Assembly: GCF_026151205.1 (NCBI RefSeq) | Contig: NC_087081.1 | Coordinates: forward strand, 11,471,113 to 11,535,112 | From: Bolinopsis microptera | Taxonomy: Eukaryota > Ctenophora > Tentaculata > Lobata > Bolinopsidae | Direction: 5' to 3' | Length of the DNA stretch: 64,000 nt | Part shown: piece after piece, positions 1 through 13,320 of the stretch | Layout of the letters: the number at the start of each line of letters is the position of its first letter | How positions within the stretch are numbered: the stretch's first letter is position 1 | Translations under genes and position numbers: made by a program | The notes under the pieces: model-generated | Told to the model about the DNA's origin: nothing | The model's database searches: none | What the model saw: only the letters and a program-made list of their open reading frames with translations

Positions 1-311
1 GGCGGTTTATAAATGTTGTATTTATTTATTTTATTTATTATTATCTTGCTGCATTGCCATTTTATTTGTTTTGCTCTATATTATGCAGCATGTACATACT
101 GCCCATCAACCTATAAAAGAAAATAATTTTGCACAGTGACAGCCATACACTGCTCTACTGCATTGATTTACATATTTGGAGTCACAGTCAAGTGATATAA
201 AATTGAGATTCTTTTCCATTGACTTTTAATTTGATTTGTCAAACGTTTGATCTTTGTAATATGACTTATGACATTCATGATTTCCATAGATAAAATGATT
301 ATTGCGAAGAA

Positions 312-3300
312 ATGGTTGAGTTTAACAACAGCTATTCAACATCAAGGCATCTGAGGACAAACGACCGGACATCGTCGAGTATACTCCCCACTTTACCTTC
401 CATTTCAAGTAGGTTATCTAGTTGATTTTATGCTCATCTCTAAATAATGTTATTGGAATTTAATGATTATAGAAATCAATCAACACTTAGACTTCGACTA
501 CATATATGGAATATCACCTGAATCAGAACATATTTGTTTGATATTATTTATCATTATATGGTGTTGAGTGTTGACTGTATGGCTGTTAAAACCGATTTAA
601 TTTCTCTTGTTTTGTGCAAAAAATTACTAAGATTGCTCTTGATGTTAAAATATGTAAATTATCTTGTAGAAGCCTCTTTCCATTATTTGATACCAATTCC
701 AACATGCTGTTCAGCCATGCTTCACATGATTATATAACTTCTTGTAAGGAACATGCTCAATGTTACAATTGTACTTTGTAGGTACGGGGAGTGTGACTTC
801 AACGTATCGCTCTAGTTACAGAGCACAACCAAGATCATCTCTTAGTTCCCAAAGCAGCTCCAGGTTCGACATATTTCATTTATTCCCTGTTTTGTGCGTG
901 ATCTTTACTTTTAATATATTGTTACATGATGATGTATGCTATTGAACTGTATTCACAACAAAATCAACCACTTGTTTCGTCTGATTGTTTTGGGAATCAT
1001 TAATATGTAACATTATTTTGTTGTACCCATGTTAATAACTTATTGTAATCATTTCAATTCAGTAAAATTCAGTAAAGTGGCAGTCCGGCGCACTATTAAA
1101 ACTTCCCCCACTTCAAATGTCGAAGATACCACCCTCAAAACCTCAACATCGTCCAAGTCAAAAACTCTGATCAGAACACCATTATCTTCAAGCACCAAAC
1201 TGTCTAAACCATCAACACGGTCTAAATCATTACCACGACTCAGACACACAGACACCCATTCACACCCATCGTCAGATTTGCCAGCAATAAAAGTTACAGG
1301 CAAAACCAAGCTCAGCGAAAGGTAGATAGATGTAAACTCATACACATTTTGATACAAATACAAAGTATGGTTTATCTTAGAATATATTTTTTCATTTCTA
1401 CAGTTCAAAGGATCTGTCAGGAAACAATGATTGTGGTCTTTACAACACAACCTCTCTCTATCGGAGCAGCAGTTTTAGGTTAGCACTTTGCCGCTTAGCT
1501 TCAGCACTTGCTGATCTTCAGATGAAACGAGATCACAGCCTGATCATTCAGCAACACTCGCCACATTTTATTCAATACTCAATACCTCGTCTCAGTAGAT
1601 GCTTCTTGTTTGACCAATACAATAATACCTATTGAGAATTATGTGGATATCATTCCATAGTCTAGATTATGCGTGTGATCATGTGATGTACATCAACTTA
1701 TATATCAACATAATCTATTGCAAATCATAGATGAATCGTATCAAGATAGCTATGCACTTGAGTTTATTAAAAAAACACTTTATCAGATTGGCTTACTTAA
1801 AAATAGTTTTGAACACCGACAAAATGTTTTTGACCTGATGCCATCAAAATATTTTGTGTGTAATCAAACGAGCTTCATCATCACTAACTACCCCAAATAT
1901 TTTATCACATAACTTGCTAACAGATCACACAGGCAATATCAAAGAGAGTATTGACTGGTTGAATATCTAAATTATTCCTTAAAAGAAGCACCTGTTAAGC
2001 ACATATTTTAAATGTATCGTCTGCTACCATCAAGCATTTTTTAAAAGGTTAATAGAATAATGTTTTATTGTTGTCCTTCAAATCAATTCAGATAGTTCTT
2101 TCTTTCATCATTAGAAAATCTCTTAGAATTAATTCGCTTACAGCATTAAGCATAGCCCATAGGTTATCACTCATCTACCACCATGACCACCTAATTAAGT
2201 TCTTAACATTCCATAAATTATTCGTCTGATATCTTACCGATAACCCTTTCCGCAATAACCCAGGGGAAAATCGCTATTTTTTAGCGTTTTTATGGTTTAA
2301 CTCTTAACTAACCCTTAACTAAAAAGGTTAAGAGATCAGCTTGATTTGATTACGAGAAATGCGGCCTGTCTGATTCTGTGAATTCGTTTTTATAAAGAAC
2401 TGATGAAGCAAGGGCCAAGCAATAATCGACTGAACCCCCTTTTATTTTCTGCTTCATGACGCCATAAATTTCAAACGTCAATCTTAAGTTTTATACATCA
2501 TACTAGAAAGCTATTAGATTTAAAAGGATGCATTTTCTCACAAGATAACTGTAAAACTCATTCTAAAGCCATCATGACAATTTGTCTAAATGACGTTTGA
2601 TATATGGAATATGGATAAGAGCTACAGGCACAATGCTAGCTGTATGCTGTTACGTAGTGTATATAATGCTCGCTTACTATTTTTCTATAGAACTACGAAA
2701 GCCCAGTGTTCCATCACTATAACTACAGGAATGTTGTGTTACAACGCACAGTGCAGCAGTTACTTTCAGTGCTAAAATGCAGTTTTTCAGTAATGGAAGT
2801 GCTACCGTAGGATCAAGACACTACGGATCGTACAGTAGCTCTGGACATGGTCGCCAGGCTTCATCCAGGTAGGATTTATACGACTTCCGGGAAGAATTTA
2901 GTTGTAGCCAGAATAACTTATTTAACTTGTTTAACTCTTTCTGAATTGAGTTAAATAGTAGTTGAGGACCTTCCAGAACACTTCAGATAACTAGAGGGGT
3001 TTTGGAAACATTCAAAAGTCAATACGTCTGGTTATTGTTCAAGAGCCGAGCCTGAGATAGACCAGGATTAATCATTCTGAGTGTCATGTAATATTAAGGA
3101 GTTTTGTCGAGAAGTGAAGATTAAATACATAGATTTAAATCTATCGAACTTCCATAAAACTTGCCCCATGATATTAACTGGGATAATTTCACCGATTTCG
3201 CTGACATTTATGTTTATAAACGAAAATTCTTCCCTAGACAGAAAAAATGTCATGAAAGTAAAGTTTGATTTAGCCTTGACTTCCTCGTTAATTGATTTAG

Positions 3301-5029
3301 GAAGAGTAACTTAAATGCGCACAACAGTAGCCTGCTAAGTGCAAAACTATACAGACATTCAGCAAACGACATTAAGCTTATTATATTAGTTCTGTTGAAC
3401 AATTTTAAGGATTATTTTTCTTTTCTTTACGTCCATCTGACATGTGGAAATTCTGATAGTTTTGAGCCACAATATGTATGATGTGTACAACATAATAATA
3501 AATTAAGTTAATTTCACTAATTTTGCTAATTTGATAATAACCACCTCTAATTTCAGCACCCTCTCCAGAACAAGTGGTCTACCAACAGGAAACAGCCGTA
3601 TCAACCACAGCGAGATCGAGAAGATTGCCAACAAATACAGGCGTTCCGTCTCTATTGACAGTTTAGGTCAGTACTTATACCAAATAGTAACCACTTTAGT
3701 AACCTCTGTAGTAACCACAGTGGGATTTTATCGTAAATCTGTGAGAGGGCAGAGTTCAAATTGTATGTGCATAGAGCGTGAAATGTCCTGTTGAGTATCT
3801 CATGCATGCTGCATCCTGGGATGTATTATGTGAGACTTATAAAATGTGTGATGTGACGAGAAAAATATTTATGCCTGCAAACAGGGAGTCATACTCAAAG
3901 TTGCGAAACTCCCTGATTATAAAAACTCTGTGACTGGGTATGTGTGAAATATGTGGCCAGTGTGGCTGCAAATTTAGGAGATGGTCTAATGTCTATTGTC
4001 AAAACACCTTAAATTGGCCAAATAATGGCCAACATTTAAAAGTATGTGTTGATGTTTGAAGGAATTTTTAGGTGCTTGGGTGTAACTGTTGCTGAAAATA
4101 TCAGCAAATACCTTACTCGCGGTATTTACACTTTACCGTGGTTATTGCTTTATTGCATTTTTTTAGGAACCGTCACGTACATATACATGTTAGATCTTCC
4201 TAACCGTTCACGAAACTTTCTTAAAAACCTTATAGAAATCTGCGAGTAGTAACCTCTCTTTCAGTTTCTAATTATCAACATTTATAATTTATTCATATTT
4301 AAAGCGAGACGATATATATGTGTTTAATCTGTTTATCCGTACCATTTTACTGACACCACGGCATCAACTTTAACGCGACTTTCCGCAAAAACCTTAAAAG
4401 ATATACAACTGAAACTTTTTTTACTGGGTCAAATACTTTAATGGCCTCCAAATCAGCATGACAAAACAAAAAATTGGCCACTTAGGAATAGGAATTTTAG
4501 AGCCCAAAATTTGGACCCCCAAGTGGTGTCAAACTAACCTCTCGTTCAGTTTCTAATTATCAACATTTATAATTTATTCATATTTAAAGCGAGACGATAT
4601 ATATGTGTTTAATCTGTTTATCCGTACCATTTTACTGACACCACGGCATCAACTTTAACGCGACTTTCCGCAAAAACCTTAAAAGATATACAACTGAAAC
4701 TTTTTTACTGGGTCAAATACTTTAATGGCCTCCAAATCAGCATGACAAAACAAAAAATTGGCCACTTAGGAATAGGAATTTTAGAGCCCAAAATTTGGAC
4801 CCCCAAGTGGTGTCAAAAACGCGAATTAAATAGGTAATAATTATTTTAGTCTCTTGAGTCTTGAGTTTGACACCATTTTAGGGTTATACGGGTTCCTGCT
4901 AGTTTAATTAATGAAAGCTAATTTTTATTTTTTAAAGGATCAAGCGGTAGAAGTTCTGAGGTGGTGAATGTGGAGACCGCTAGTAACGGTCGGATCGCTC
5001 AGGATGTATCCTCCAAACTTATATTAGCC
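312..5029 (+). CDS. USP2-like deubiquitinase, N-terminal exons of isoform A
   Basis: Seven exons read as one frame: 312-408, 782-863, 1073-1321, 1404-1478, 2791-2868, 3557-3666 and 4938-5029 (783 nt, 261 codons). Every junction has AG/GT borders and the codon phases match at all six joins, which is unlikely by chance. The start ATG at 312 has G at -3 and G at +4, and an in-frame TAA lies at 291. The product is low-complexity and rich in Ser, Thr and Arg (for example YRSSYRAQPRSSLSSQSSSR), with no recognised domain. Vertebrate USP2 also has a long basic, Ser-rich N-terminus before its catalytic domain. The last exon ends in phase 0, so it can join the catalytic exon at 22587 directly; the nucleophile would then be residue 275. 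It cannot read into the 20576 frame from the acceptor before that exon. The donor at 864 (gttcga) is weak. The acceptor of exon 3 is ambiguous between two nearby CAG sites, but only the one at 1072 keeps the frame. Confidence 0.72.
409..4937 (+). other. Introns between the USP isoform A exons
   Basis: Between the seven N-terminal exons the sequence is AT-rich with no further open frame that joins the exon phases. The longest piece without an exon (1479-2790) shows nothing recognisable. The intron 3667-4937 ends with a near-perfect tandem duplication (4250-4818). Confidence 0.5.
4250..4818. repeat. Tandem duplication, 285-bp unit, two copies
   Basis: The block starting taacctctctttcag at 4250 recurs at 4535 (taacctctcgttcag) and runs to gtggtgtcaaa at about 4818. 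The copies differ by only a few bases (one T lost in a T run, one T/G change), so the duplication is recent. It lies about 120 bp upstream of the USP exon at 4938. Confidence 0.9.
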
Positions 5030-5428
5030 GTAAGTTATTTCAGATTATCACAAATTTAAAATTTAGTTTTGTCCGAGATTTGACAAACTAATTGTAAGTA
5101 ACATGGTCGTACGGTTAATTTTAATTTGAGTGAGTGGTTTAATTGTGTTTAAAAGTATAAAAATGATCCTACAATTATCAAGATAGCACTTAGACTGTCT
5201 GCCATGAACAATTTGTCAAGGAAAAATTGGAACATTCTGTCCAGGCTACATTCTATGAATTCCTCCTTTAGAACAATCTGGTGGGTCACTGACTGGCAGC
5301 CCCAAATAATTGTTACCAAAGTGCAAATTCGCCATCAAATTAAATTGTGAGATCGAATAAATTTGTACCTAAAAGCTCTCAAATCTGATAAGATTTAAAG
5401 TGACTGAATGCTCTCATTTTGCCACAAA

Positions 5429-7012
5429 GGGGGGGGGGGGGGGGGGGGGCCAATGGCATAAATGGAGAAAATGGAGAATTACTCATGGGTTTTTCCATTT
5501 TCTCCATAGAAATAGTCTCCATTTTATGCCATTTTATGCCATGGAAAACCTGAAAAATTTAGAATTTCGAGAAAAATTATTTAAAAAAAAGATATTTTCG
5601 GCCAATAATGAACAGAGTATCATGAAACATGGAGAAAAGTGGTTTTCAGAAAAACTTTGAAAAATGTTGACTTAGAAAATGTTCGGTCCGAGTCATTTTC
5701 GATACGTACCTCCCGTATCGAGAGCTCCCGATTCCGAGCTCGTGTTGCAAAGGGGAGGCCTGCCTTCCGAGATCGCATTACTTCGAGTCCAAAATTGTGT
5801 ATCGAGGGGAAGGTGTGGACTTCGAAAAACCGAAAAAATATTTTCGGCCAATAATGAACAGAGTATCATGAAACATGGAGAAAAGCGGTTTTCAGAAAAA
5901 ATTTGAAAAATGTTGACTTAGAAAATGTTCGGTCCGAGTCATTTTCGATACGTACCTCCCGTATCGAGAGCTCCCGATTCCGAGCTCGTGTTGCAAAGGG
6001 GAGGCCTGCCTTCCGAGATCGCATTACTTCGAGTCCAAAATTGTGTATCGAGGGGAAGGTGTGGACTTCGAAAAACCGAAAAAATATTTTCGGCCAATAA
6101 TGAACAGAGTAGCATGAAACGTGGAGAAAAGTGGTTTTCAGAAAAAATTTGAAAAATTTTGACCAAAAAAATATTTTCGGCTTATAATGAACAAGGTAGC
6201 ATGAAACGTGGAGAAAAGTGTTTTTCAGAAAAACTTTGAAAAATTTTGACTTAGAAAATTACCCCTCGCTCGGTACACAATTTTGGACTCGAGGCTTCCA
6301 ATTCCCCCTGGTAATGCGATCTCGGAAGGCAGGCCTCCCCATTGCAACACGAGCTCGGAATCGGGAGCTCTCGATACGAGAGGTATGTATCGAGAATGAC
6401 TCGGGCCGAAAATTTTCTAAGTCAAAATTTTTCAAAGTTTTTCTAAAAACCACTTTTCTCCACGTTTCATGCTACCCTCTTCATTATAAGTCGAAAATAT
6501 TTTTTTGGTTTTTCGGTTTATCGAAGTCTGCACCTACCCCTCGATACACAAATTTGGACTCGAGGCTTCCCCCTGGTAATGCGATCTCGGAAGGTAGGGC
6601 TCCCCTTTGCAGTGCGAGCTTGTTTCGACTGTCGAGGATGTAGGTCTCACTTCTCAGTGCCTATTACTCTCCCCTATTACTCACTCCTGCTGTAGCCTGT
6701 AGAAATAACTTTACACTAAGGCTTGAGTAATTATGAGTTTGCCTGAAGTGTGCCTCTACTAACCTAGTATAAGCATCTAGTAGCCTACTATGAGCTTTCA
6801 TAAGCTTGTTACGCCCCTAGTAAGCGTAAATAAACATGTAAGGATGTCCAATTTAGGTGTTAAATGGTGTTAAAGATGAAATTTCGAAGACAAAATTCAT
6901 GGCATAAAATGGAGAAAATGGAGAATTACTCATGGGTTTTTCCATTTTCTCCATAGAAAAAGTCTCCATTTTATGCCATTTTATGCCATTGGCCCCCCCC
7001 CCCCCCCCCCCC
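5429..7012. mobile_element. Foldback-type element capped by poly-G and poly-C
   Basis: The segment begins with 21 G (5429-5449) and ends with 20 C (6993-7012). Just inside each cap is a roughly 95-bp quasi-palindrome (about 5450-5545 and 6897-6992) built from ggcataaaatggagaaaatg and its reverse complement. The outer edges are inverted (CCAATGG and CCATTGG), but the cores gaattactcatgggttttt are in the same orientation. Flanks GCCACAAA (left) and GTCACAAA (right) directly abut the caps and could be an 8-bp target duplication with one mismatch. The interior is satellite-like, with 246-bp units in both orientations. No transposase is visible, so it is non-autonomous. It lies in the large USP intron. 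The family is not recognised. Confidence 0.65.
5583..6630. repeat. 246-bp satellite units, two direct copies plus inverted partial copies
   Basis: The landmark tattttcgg occurs at 5593, 5839 and 6085, exactly 246 bp apart, with almost identical sequence between. The third copy is cut short and followed by a shortened copy at about 6165. From about 6255 to 6620 the unit appears reverse-complemented (ctcggaaggcaggcctcccc against the direct ggggaggcctgccttccgag). Open frames of 65-75 codons that repeat here are produced by the repeat and are not genes. Confidence 0.85.
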
Positions 7013-7659
7013 GTCACAAATTGATTTTAATTGAATAATTGCAATTAACTCTAGTACACACAGCAAAAATCGCTCTGGTCCAAAATAGAACACATATTTA
7101 AAATGTTTGGTTTGGTCTGCTTCTGTTTTAAACAAATTGAACCGTTTCAAAATCATCGACTCTGCCTGCTTATATAGTAATAAAGTGGGTGCTATAAATT
7201 TGTTGTGAATGTGACAGTAAGTTTAAAAGTTGATATAATAAGTCTTCAATTGAACCGTCTTGTAAGTCTGTAATTTAGATCGTGAGTAAATGCATAATAT
7301 TAATCCATTAAGACTAAGTAATAGTCAGTAGTCCAACTCAATTGTAAGTAGCTTCATAAAAGCGTTGTACTATGAACTATCAGGTGGCCGGAAATTTAAT
7401 ATCATTCCCATGAGGTCATCACGTGACTTACACCTTCAACCTGGTTCCTAGAAAACTCCTTAACTTTTAAACAAGCTCCCCTGCTGTTGAGCCGCGTTCA
7501 ACAGAACTATATAGTGTTGATATCCCTGAAATCACACCTTATCACACACAGCTAACTGTATCACACCTTATCACACGTTTATCAGGCTGAATGCTCACTC
7601 CCCCTCACACACTGTCCCTTTAATCGAATGATGCTAAAAGTCTGCCTTAAAAACAGGGC

Positions 7660-8000
7660 ATCCATTAATTACTTCGGCGTTCTACAGTTTATTAACATCT
7701 CACAACGTATTCAGCTCTGCGGCCCTCACTGGCCAATCAAATTCCTTCCCTGAGGTCGCGGACCAATGAGAAAGCAGGGTTGGGGTCACGTGGTGGCAGA
7801 GCGTGAGGCTTGGTATCAAATGACACTTGTTTCTGAGCGGCACGCAGCTTTATTTCGCTGTTTGCTGCACGTTGCTCTTCTTTCACCTTTTCTTCTCATC
7901 TTAGTTTGGAGTTACACGGACGTTTTTCGGGGAGTTATTCTGGTGATCTTGGTTAAGTGGTGGCGGCTTGTGGTTTATTGCTGGTATGCTGGTATTATAT
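7660..8000 (+). promoter_or_regulatory. Possible promoter patch with two CCAAT boxes and an E-box
   Basis: Within AT-rich intron DNA this patch is more GC-rich. It has ggccaatca (about 7731), gaccaatgag (about 7762) and tcacgtgg (about 7788) in close order, followed by CpG-containing sequence. It could drive an alternative 5' exon of the protease gene or a noncoding transcript. The 93-codon open frame from 7766 is hydrophobic and matches nothing I know. Assignment rests on motif clustering only. Confidence 0.25.
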
Positions 8001-10924
8001 TGTCGGGGTTGTACTTAATATATATAATGTGTGCTTTTGAAAATTGAGCTTTGTTCGTGTGTGTTCACCGCAATAAATGGTGTGGAAATTTGAAGATACT
8101 TGCGAATAATTCTTACATATTTCTCCTAGACCTGATTTTTAAATTAGCTGTGCTGAATAAGTGCGTCGATCTAAACTAATTAGAGATAAGAAGAGGCCCA
8201 AACTTAAAACCCGGTTTTATTTTCTTAATCTAATTTACCATGTGTTCGGAATGACTGGAGCTGAGGTGTACTCTGTAGTGTTTAGATCCACATTTCATGA
8301 TGGTGAGGCTTATCTTGGATTTACTTGTGTTGTGGTCCCGTGTTGTTGGACTCTAATCTTTCTTGTCACTTAGATCTTTCAGTTAGTCACAAGATCTTAC
8401 TAGTTTTCCCCGGAAACTGCCACTGCCTGATCAGTATCTGGTGATATATCACAAGGTACCGATATAAAATATTGGTAATTATATTTCTGCGGAGATTTTG
8501 TTTGGTGATATCTCAGACTCAAGTAACTTACTTTACAATTTGCTTTGCATTCTTCTCAAAATAGCTTTTTGCGTATTTGTTCTTGAACTACCTTCTCTTC
8601 TTATTTGAACATTTCCTTTTATTTATGATGACTCGCCATTACATTATAAACCAATATGTACCTCAACTATCATAACATTATGACTTGTGTGAACACGCTC
8701 CACTCGATTTAACCATGATTTAACACTCTCACTACACCCACATTCCACAACATTCCTGGTCTGTCTTAACACGCTCACTCTTCCTTTGTTGTATTTACGT
8801 TAATGGCAATGCTCTTATGTAAACAACGCATATTATTTACCTCTTAGATCGCTCTTTGTAGTTATTTTGTGTGTTAATTTGTGTTGCAGTCCGTTTGTGT
8901 CATCACTGGCTTGGCTGGATCGTAGTGAATTTAAACTTATTATTTGATTTCTATAATTTCCCATAATTATTCACATAAACGGTAGATAAATATAGTCATT
9001 ACGTGTGATTTAACGTGTGTGATTTGCCTGTCAAATATGTGCTTCTCGTGATTTTAAAACATAAAATATGCACATCTTGAGACGTATAGTTGCACTGAAC
9101 ATTTGAAAGTTACCGATGTATTGTTTTTCATTCCCGACGTCTCTGGAATTGTGAGAATGCTATTTTCGAGTCATCGTGGCGTAGAGGTCCAATGTTCGAG
9201 TCACCAAGGCCGTGTACATACAATATGGTCGTCATAATATACGTCTGTTCTACTCATCCCGTCTTCGTCATCTCGCATGACGTCATCATCTCTCATTCTC
9301 GAGGATTCCACGTTAAAACCGTTTAAAAGTTCTTGTTTAATCGCCACCAACTTGATTCCTCCCATTTACTGTGTCCCACCTGGAAGCAAGATTTAATCAG
9401 GTCTCATTCCCCCCGAGACCTGAATTGGAGCCAGAAAAGGGGCTCTGAAATTCCGAGTATCGGATTTCAAAAGTGTAAAAATTAGTACTTGTACCCCCCT
9501 GTATAAACTTGCCTACTGAAAGAAAATTATGGGAATTGCCGAGCAATTTAGTCGAGTGATTAGTTACATGCTTTCTTTAAACGCTGTTTATTTTAATTGG
9601 TACATTCCAGAACTCAATGTATGGATGCTTCTAGAGCAATCAGTCATAATTTTAGGCTATTAATAACATAATGATTTCCTGTATATAACTTTGTACAGGA
9701 TGGTGACGTAAGGCATATTAATCGTACTTGATATTCTATAAACACGTGATATTACGTACGTGATTATTATTATATCTGTAATAATGGTTATAACCATTAT
9801 ATAAGGGTCGTGATTATTTAATATTTATGTTAGGTGAGACAATAATTAAGGTCTATATTTTTATTTTATTGTGCTAACTTCGTGTTACAAAAAATCCGGG
9901 CTGCTGCTTCATTTTCATATCTGAATTTCTAACATGTAACAGATCAATTTAATGACCCCGAGCAGGTCACAGTTGTGTGATAAAGTACAAATTTCAACAA
10001 TTCTTTCCATGTGGCGCATTGGTCTTTGCTTGTCACATTTTCTGAGTGATTCCTTACAATCCTGACTGTAATAATGCTCCAAGCAGTGTAACGGTTATAT
10101 TATATATCGGTTATGTAATACGAAGTATTATGTTAGATAAGGCACACACCACAACTCAAGCAGTGTAAAACTTGGCTTGTCTTGCACTCCGAAACATTAT
10201 AACATGTTGGCTTTCATTCCATAACTTAAATTATATGTTCAACAACAGTGTTGAAAGTATTAAATTTCTAACCTTCCATGATATAATATACATAGTAAGT
10301 AGTAGTAACGCCTCATATTTAAACCTTTATATACAACATACATAGGCATGATGCATGATATTTTCAAGAAAGACTTTGAGTCGACACAGCACTCAGCGGT
10401 GCGGTGTCAAAAAAAACAATCGGAACTGTCAACCAATTCATTACACGACGCTTTTATTGAAAGGTCAGCGAGGTTCATAATACCGTTTACCAGGCAACCA
10501 CGTGACATTCAATATATTGGAGTTCCCCTTCTATATCTCCAGACAGTCGCTTGTATTCGTAAAATCTAAATTCCCTAATGTGGGCTTGGTGGGAAGTTTT
10601 AAAATTACAAAACTTAATGATCAGTGGGTGTTGCTGGTTACTTTAAATAGCTTTAATATTATTACCTTATAAAGTTATAACTTCATTACCACGGCTCTGA
10701 CTATCATGTCAATTGAGAGTTTTTTTCCTCGCTTATTGGACATGATGAATGTAATGATGTAACCTCGGGAATAGTATAGCTGGTCAAAAAGTTGGGTTTT
10801 AAAATCTGGGTTATCACTGGAATCGTCCAGTCATGGTGAAATGACCGGCAAAAAAGGCACAGTGGCATGCTGTTTTAACCTTTAAAACTCGATAAGGGAC
10901 TAGAAATATTCAAAATGTCCTTAA

Positions 10925-11270
10925 ATCTTTAAATTTATCTACATAATTGGAAAGGCTAGAATTCAACATTTTAACCTACTAGAGAGGGACTTCCCTGAGT
11001 TCTGGGGAACCAGAAAGTTAATGTTTTAATCCTTCAATTTGTAAAGTTGTAAATTTGGTCAAATCGCTCAAAGCAACAGAAGCCTTAACTCGATTATAAA
11101 GGCCTCCATTTACCTACATAATTCGAAAGGCTAGAATTCCATTTTTTAACCTACTGGACAGAAACTTTCTTGAGTTCTGAGGAACCAGAAAGTTAACTTA
11201 ATCCATAACTTTGTAAATTTGGAAAAATCGTTCAAAACAACACAAACAAAATTACCACAAAACCAAAACG
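10925..11270. repeat. Imperfect tandem duplication, about 175-bp unit
   Basis: ctacataattggaaaggcta at 10939 recurs as ctacataattcgaaaggcta at 11114. The shared block continues through gagttctggggaaccagaaa / gagttctgaggaaccagaaa. The copies have diverged by point changes and small indels. Confidence 0.8.
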
Positions 11271-11889
11271 CAATTGTTAGTACTGACATTATAGAAATAT
11301 GTTCAATCACATACCAATCATATTCCCATACATATAACATGTAATACCCACTTACAACATCTCTCTCTCACACATACACACACACACACAGACCATATAA
11401 TCTGGCTGCGTGCCAACACACCACATTTCTTGACAAGCAGCAACATTCCTGGCATGCCACCTCTAAGTATTTATCGTATTTTCTAGTTACATCCTCACTT
11501 GTCCCACCAGTTCAGTACACGCTTCCTTACCTGTGGTACATATGTGCTGAACTACCGTGCTTATTTGATGTGAACAGCTTGTATGCTGTTTAATTTGTGA
11601 TGCTGTATTATTTTCGCTTTCTGATTTAAGATGAGATGAACAAATGCTGGATAGTGGGATTTTACACTACACTTGAATGTATTGTAATTTAAATATTGTA
11701 AGAGCACTATTGTAACCTGCTCATTGCTGTGTTACAATGTAGTGACATCATAAGTTCCGGGAACTACACAGTGTATAATTGTGTAGGAATGTGAAGTAGT
11801 GTACAAGCTTTTACAGCTTACTGGGTAATTGCATTGAGCTCATGTTACCAGGTCAAATGATATCTTATACTGATTGTATAACAAACTTA

Positions 11890-12056
11890 CTGGTATGTTA
11901 CACACTACGCACACTGGTATGTTACACACACTGGTATGTTACACACACTGGTATGTTACACACACTGGTATGTTATACACTACGCACACTGGTATGTTAC
12001 ACACATTGGTATGTTACACACTGCACACACTGGTGTCTGGTATGTTACACACACTC
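11890..12056. repeat. Minisatellite, about 17-bp unit (ggtatgttacacacact)
   Basis: About eight units of ggtatgttacacacact with length variants (cactacgcacact, cactgcacacact). Open frames across it are repeat artefacts. Confidence 0.9.
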
Positions 12057-12336
12057 CAGGTCGCGGTAATTAGAGCTAAGAATTAGTGCGTTCAGCAATG
12101 TTGTGATCTCGCTCCTTAGCGCACTTTCTCTTGCCATGTCATTGATACGTCTGGGTTGCTTCGTGTGTGAAGCGTTAGCTACTTGAGTTACACTATCTTA
12201 GTTTATGTTACATTTTGTGTTAAAGTTTCGCTGTTTATCTTATATAAGGATATTCACAGTTTATGTTACAGTCCTTCACAGTTTATGTTGCAGTTTACTT
12301 ACATTTCTTTCGAATTAATCTTTTCATTTGCGTAAC

Positions 12337-12420
12337 CTGTAACTTGCGTGTAACCAGTTACTTGCGTGTAACCAGTTACTTGCGTGTAACCAGTTACTTG
12401 CGTGTAACCAGTTACTTGTT
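12337..12420. repeat. Minisatellite, 18-bp unit containing GTAACCAGTTAC
   Basis: Four to five units of cttgcgtgtaaccagtta. Each unit contains the near-palindrome gtaaccagttac, so the array can fold into a series of small hairpins. Confidence 0.9.
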
Positions 12421-13033
12421 TGCAGTGTTACCTGTAACCATGTGGTGATGAATGATGATCCAGGTTTCACACGCGACAAATTGTCTGTTTCCGGTGTTAA
12501 GTCAGCGTTTTATTCATTTATTCAATTAAATTACCGGCAACGTGGACTATGTTGCTTTTTCTTATTATCAAGTTTTAAGTTCTTAATCTCCTTTTGTTAC
12601 TCCTAATTCTTTGTTTCTTGTCTTAATTTGTGGCGCTTTCTTTCTTATACACGTGGCAGTCTGATCGCTTTTGGGATGAACCATTGTGCGATTATCACGT
12701 GATGTTGCTGTTCTATTACGTGGATGATATAGCTATAATATACGCGGTTATATTTCAACATTCAACCAGATCGAAATGTTTGCAGGTTCTAACTTCACAC
12801 ATTGTTCACCTGTCTATATTTGATTGCAAATACTAATAATGTACACATGTGATAGCTGCTTTAAATAGGCACATGAGTTGTGAGTATTGTACATGCTATA
12901 CAGAGCGTGACCCTAGCAAACAATTCATCCAGCTCATTATATCCTGGAATACAATGTACATTGTGCAGTGTATAATGTATATCAACATACCCAATATTAT
13001 GGTAGAGTAGATGATTATGTATGAGTTATGAAT

Positions 13034-13200
13034 TGTGTGTATAATGTGCACAAAGTGTGGGTAATTAATTGTATGTGCACAAAGTATGGGTAATTAATTG
13101 TATGTGGACAAAGTATGGGTAATTTAATGTGCTTATGTGCACATAGTATGGGTAATTTAATGTGCGTATGTGCTCAAAGTATGTGTAAGTAATTGTACGT
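13034..13200. repeat. Imperfect repeat, about 30-bp unit
   Basis: Five degenerate copies of gtgcacaaagtatgggtaatt with variable spacers (aattgtat or taatgtgcgtat). Confidence 0.75.
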
Positions 13201-13320
13201 ATGTAATATTAGTCTCTCAATAGTCAATACAGTTGAGTACATTTTTGTTGTAAGTATTATATCGCTGCTAGCCTCTAACATAACGTATTACGCCGCATCT
13301 TTGTTGTTCTGTTTCCGCCG

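Larger units (their letters stand above)
7013..11889. other. USP intron interior, mostly unremarkable
   Basis: No gene or element is recognised here apart from the promoter-like patch at 7660-8000, a short hairpin near 9398-9424 (TCAGGTCTC and GAGACCTGA arms) and a roughly 175-bp imperfect duplication at 10925-11270. The rest is AT-rich single-copy-looking sequence. Confidence 0.5.

Noticed and set aside
1049..1450. 133-codon minus-strand open frame
   Set aside because: It is antisense to two phase-consistent USP exons and crosses their intron.
5639..6643. Overlapping 65-141-codon open frames
   Set aside because: They repeat with the 246-bp satellite unit on both strands and lack any domain.
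7766..8047. 93-codon hydrophobic open frame
   Set aside because: No recognised family and no splice context. The composition looks like chance reading of AT/GT-rich DNA next to a promoter-like patch.
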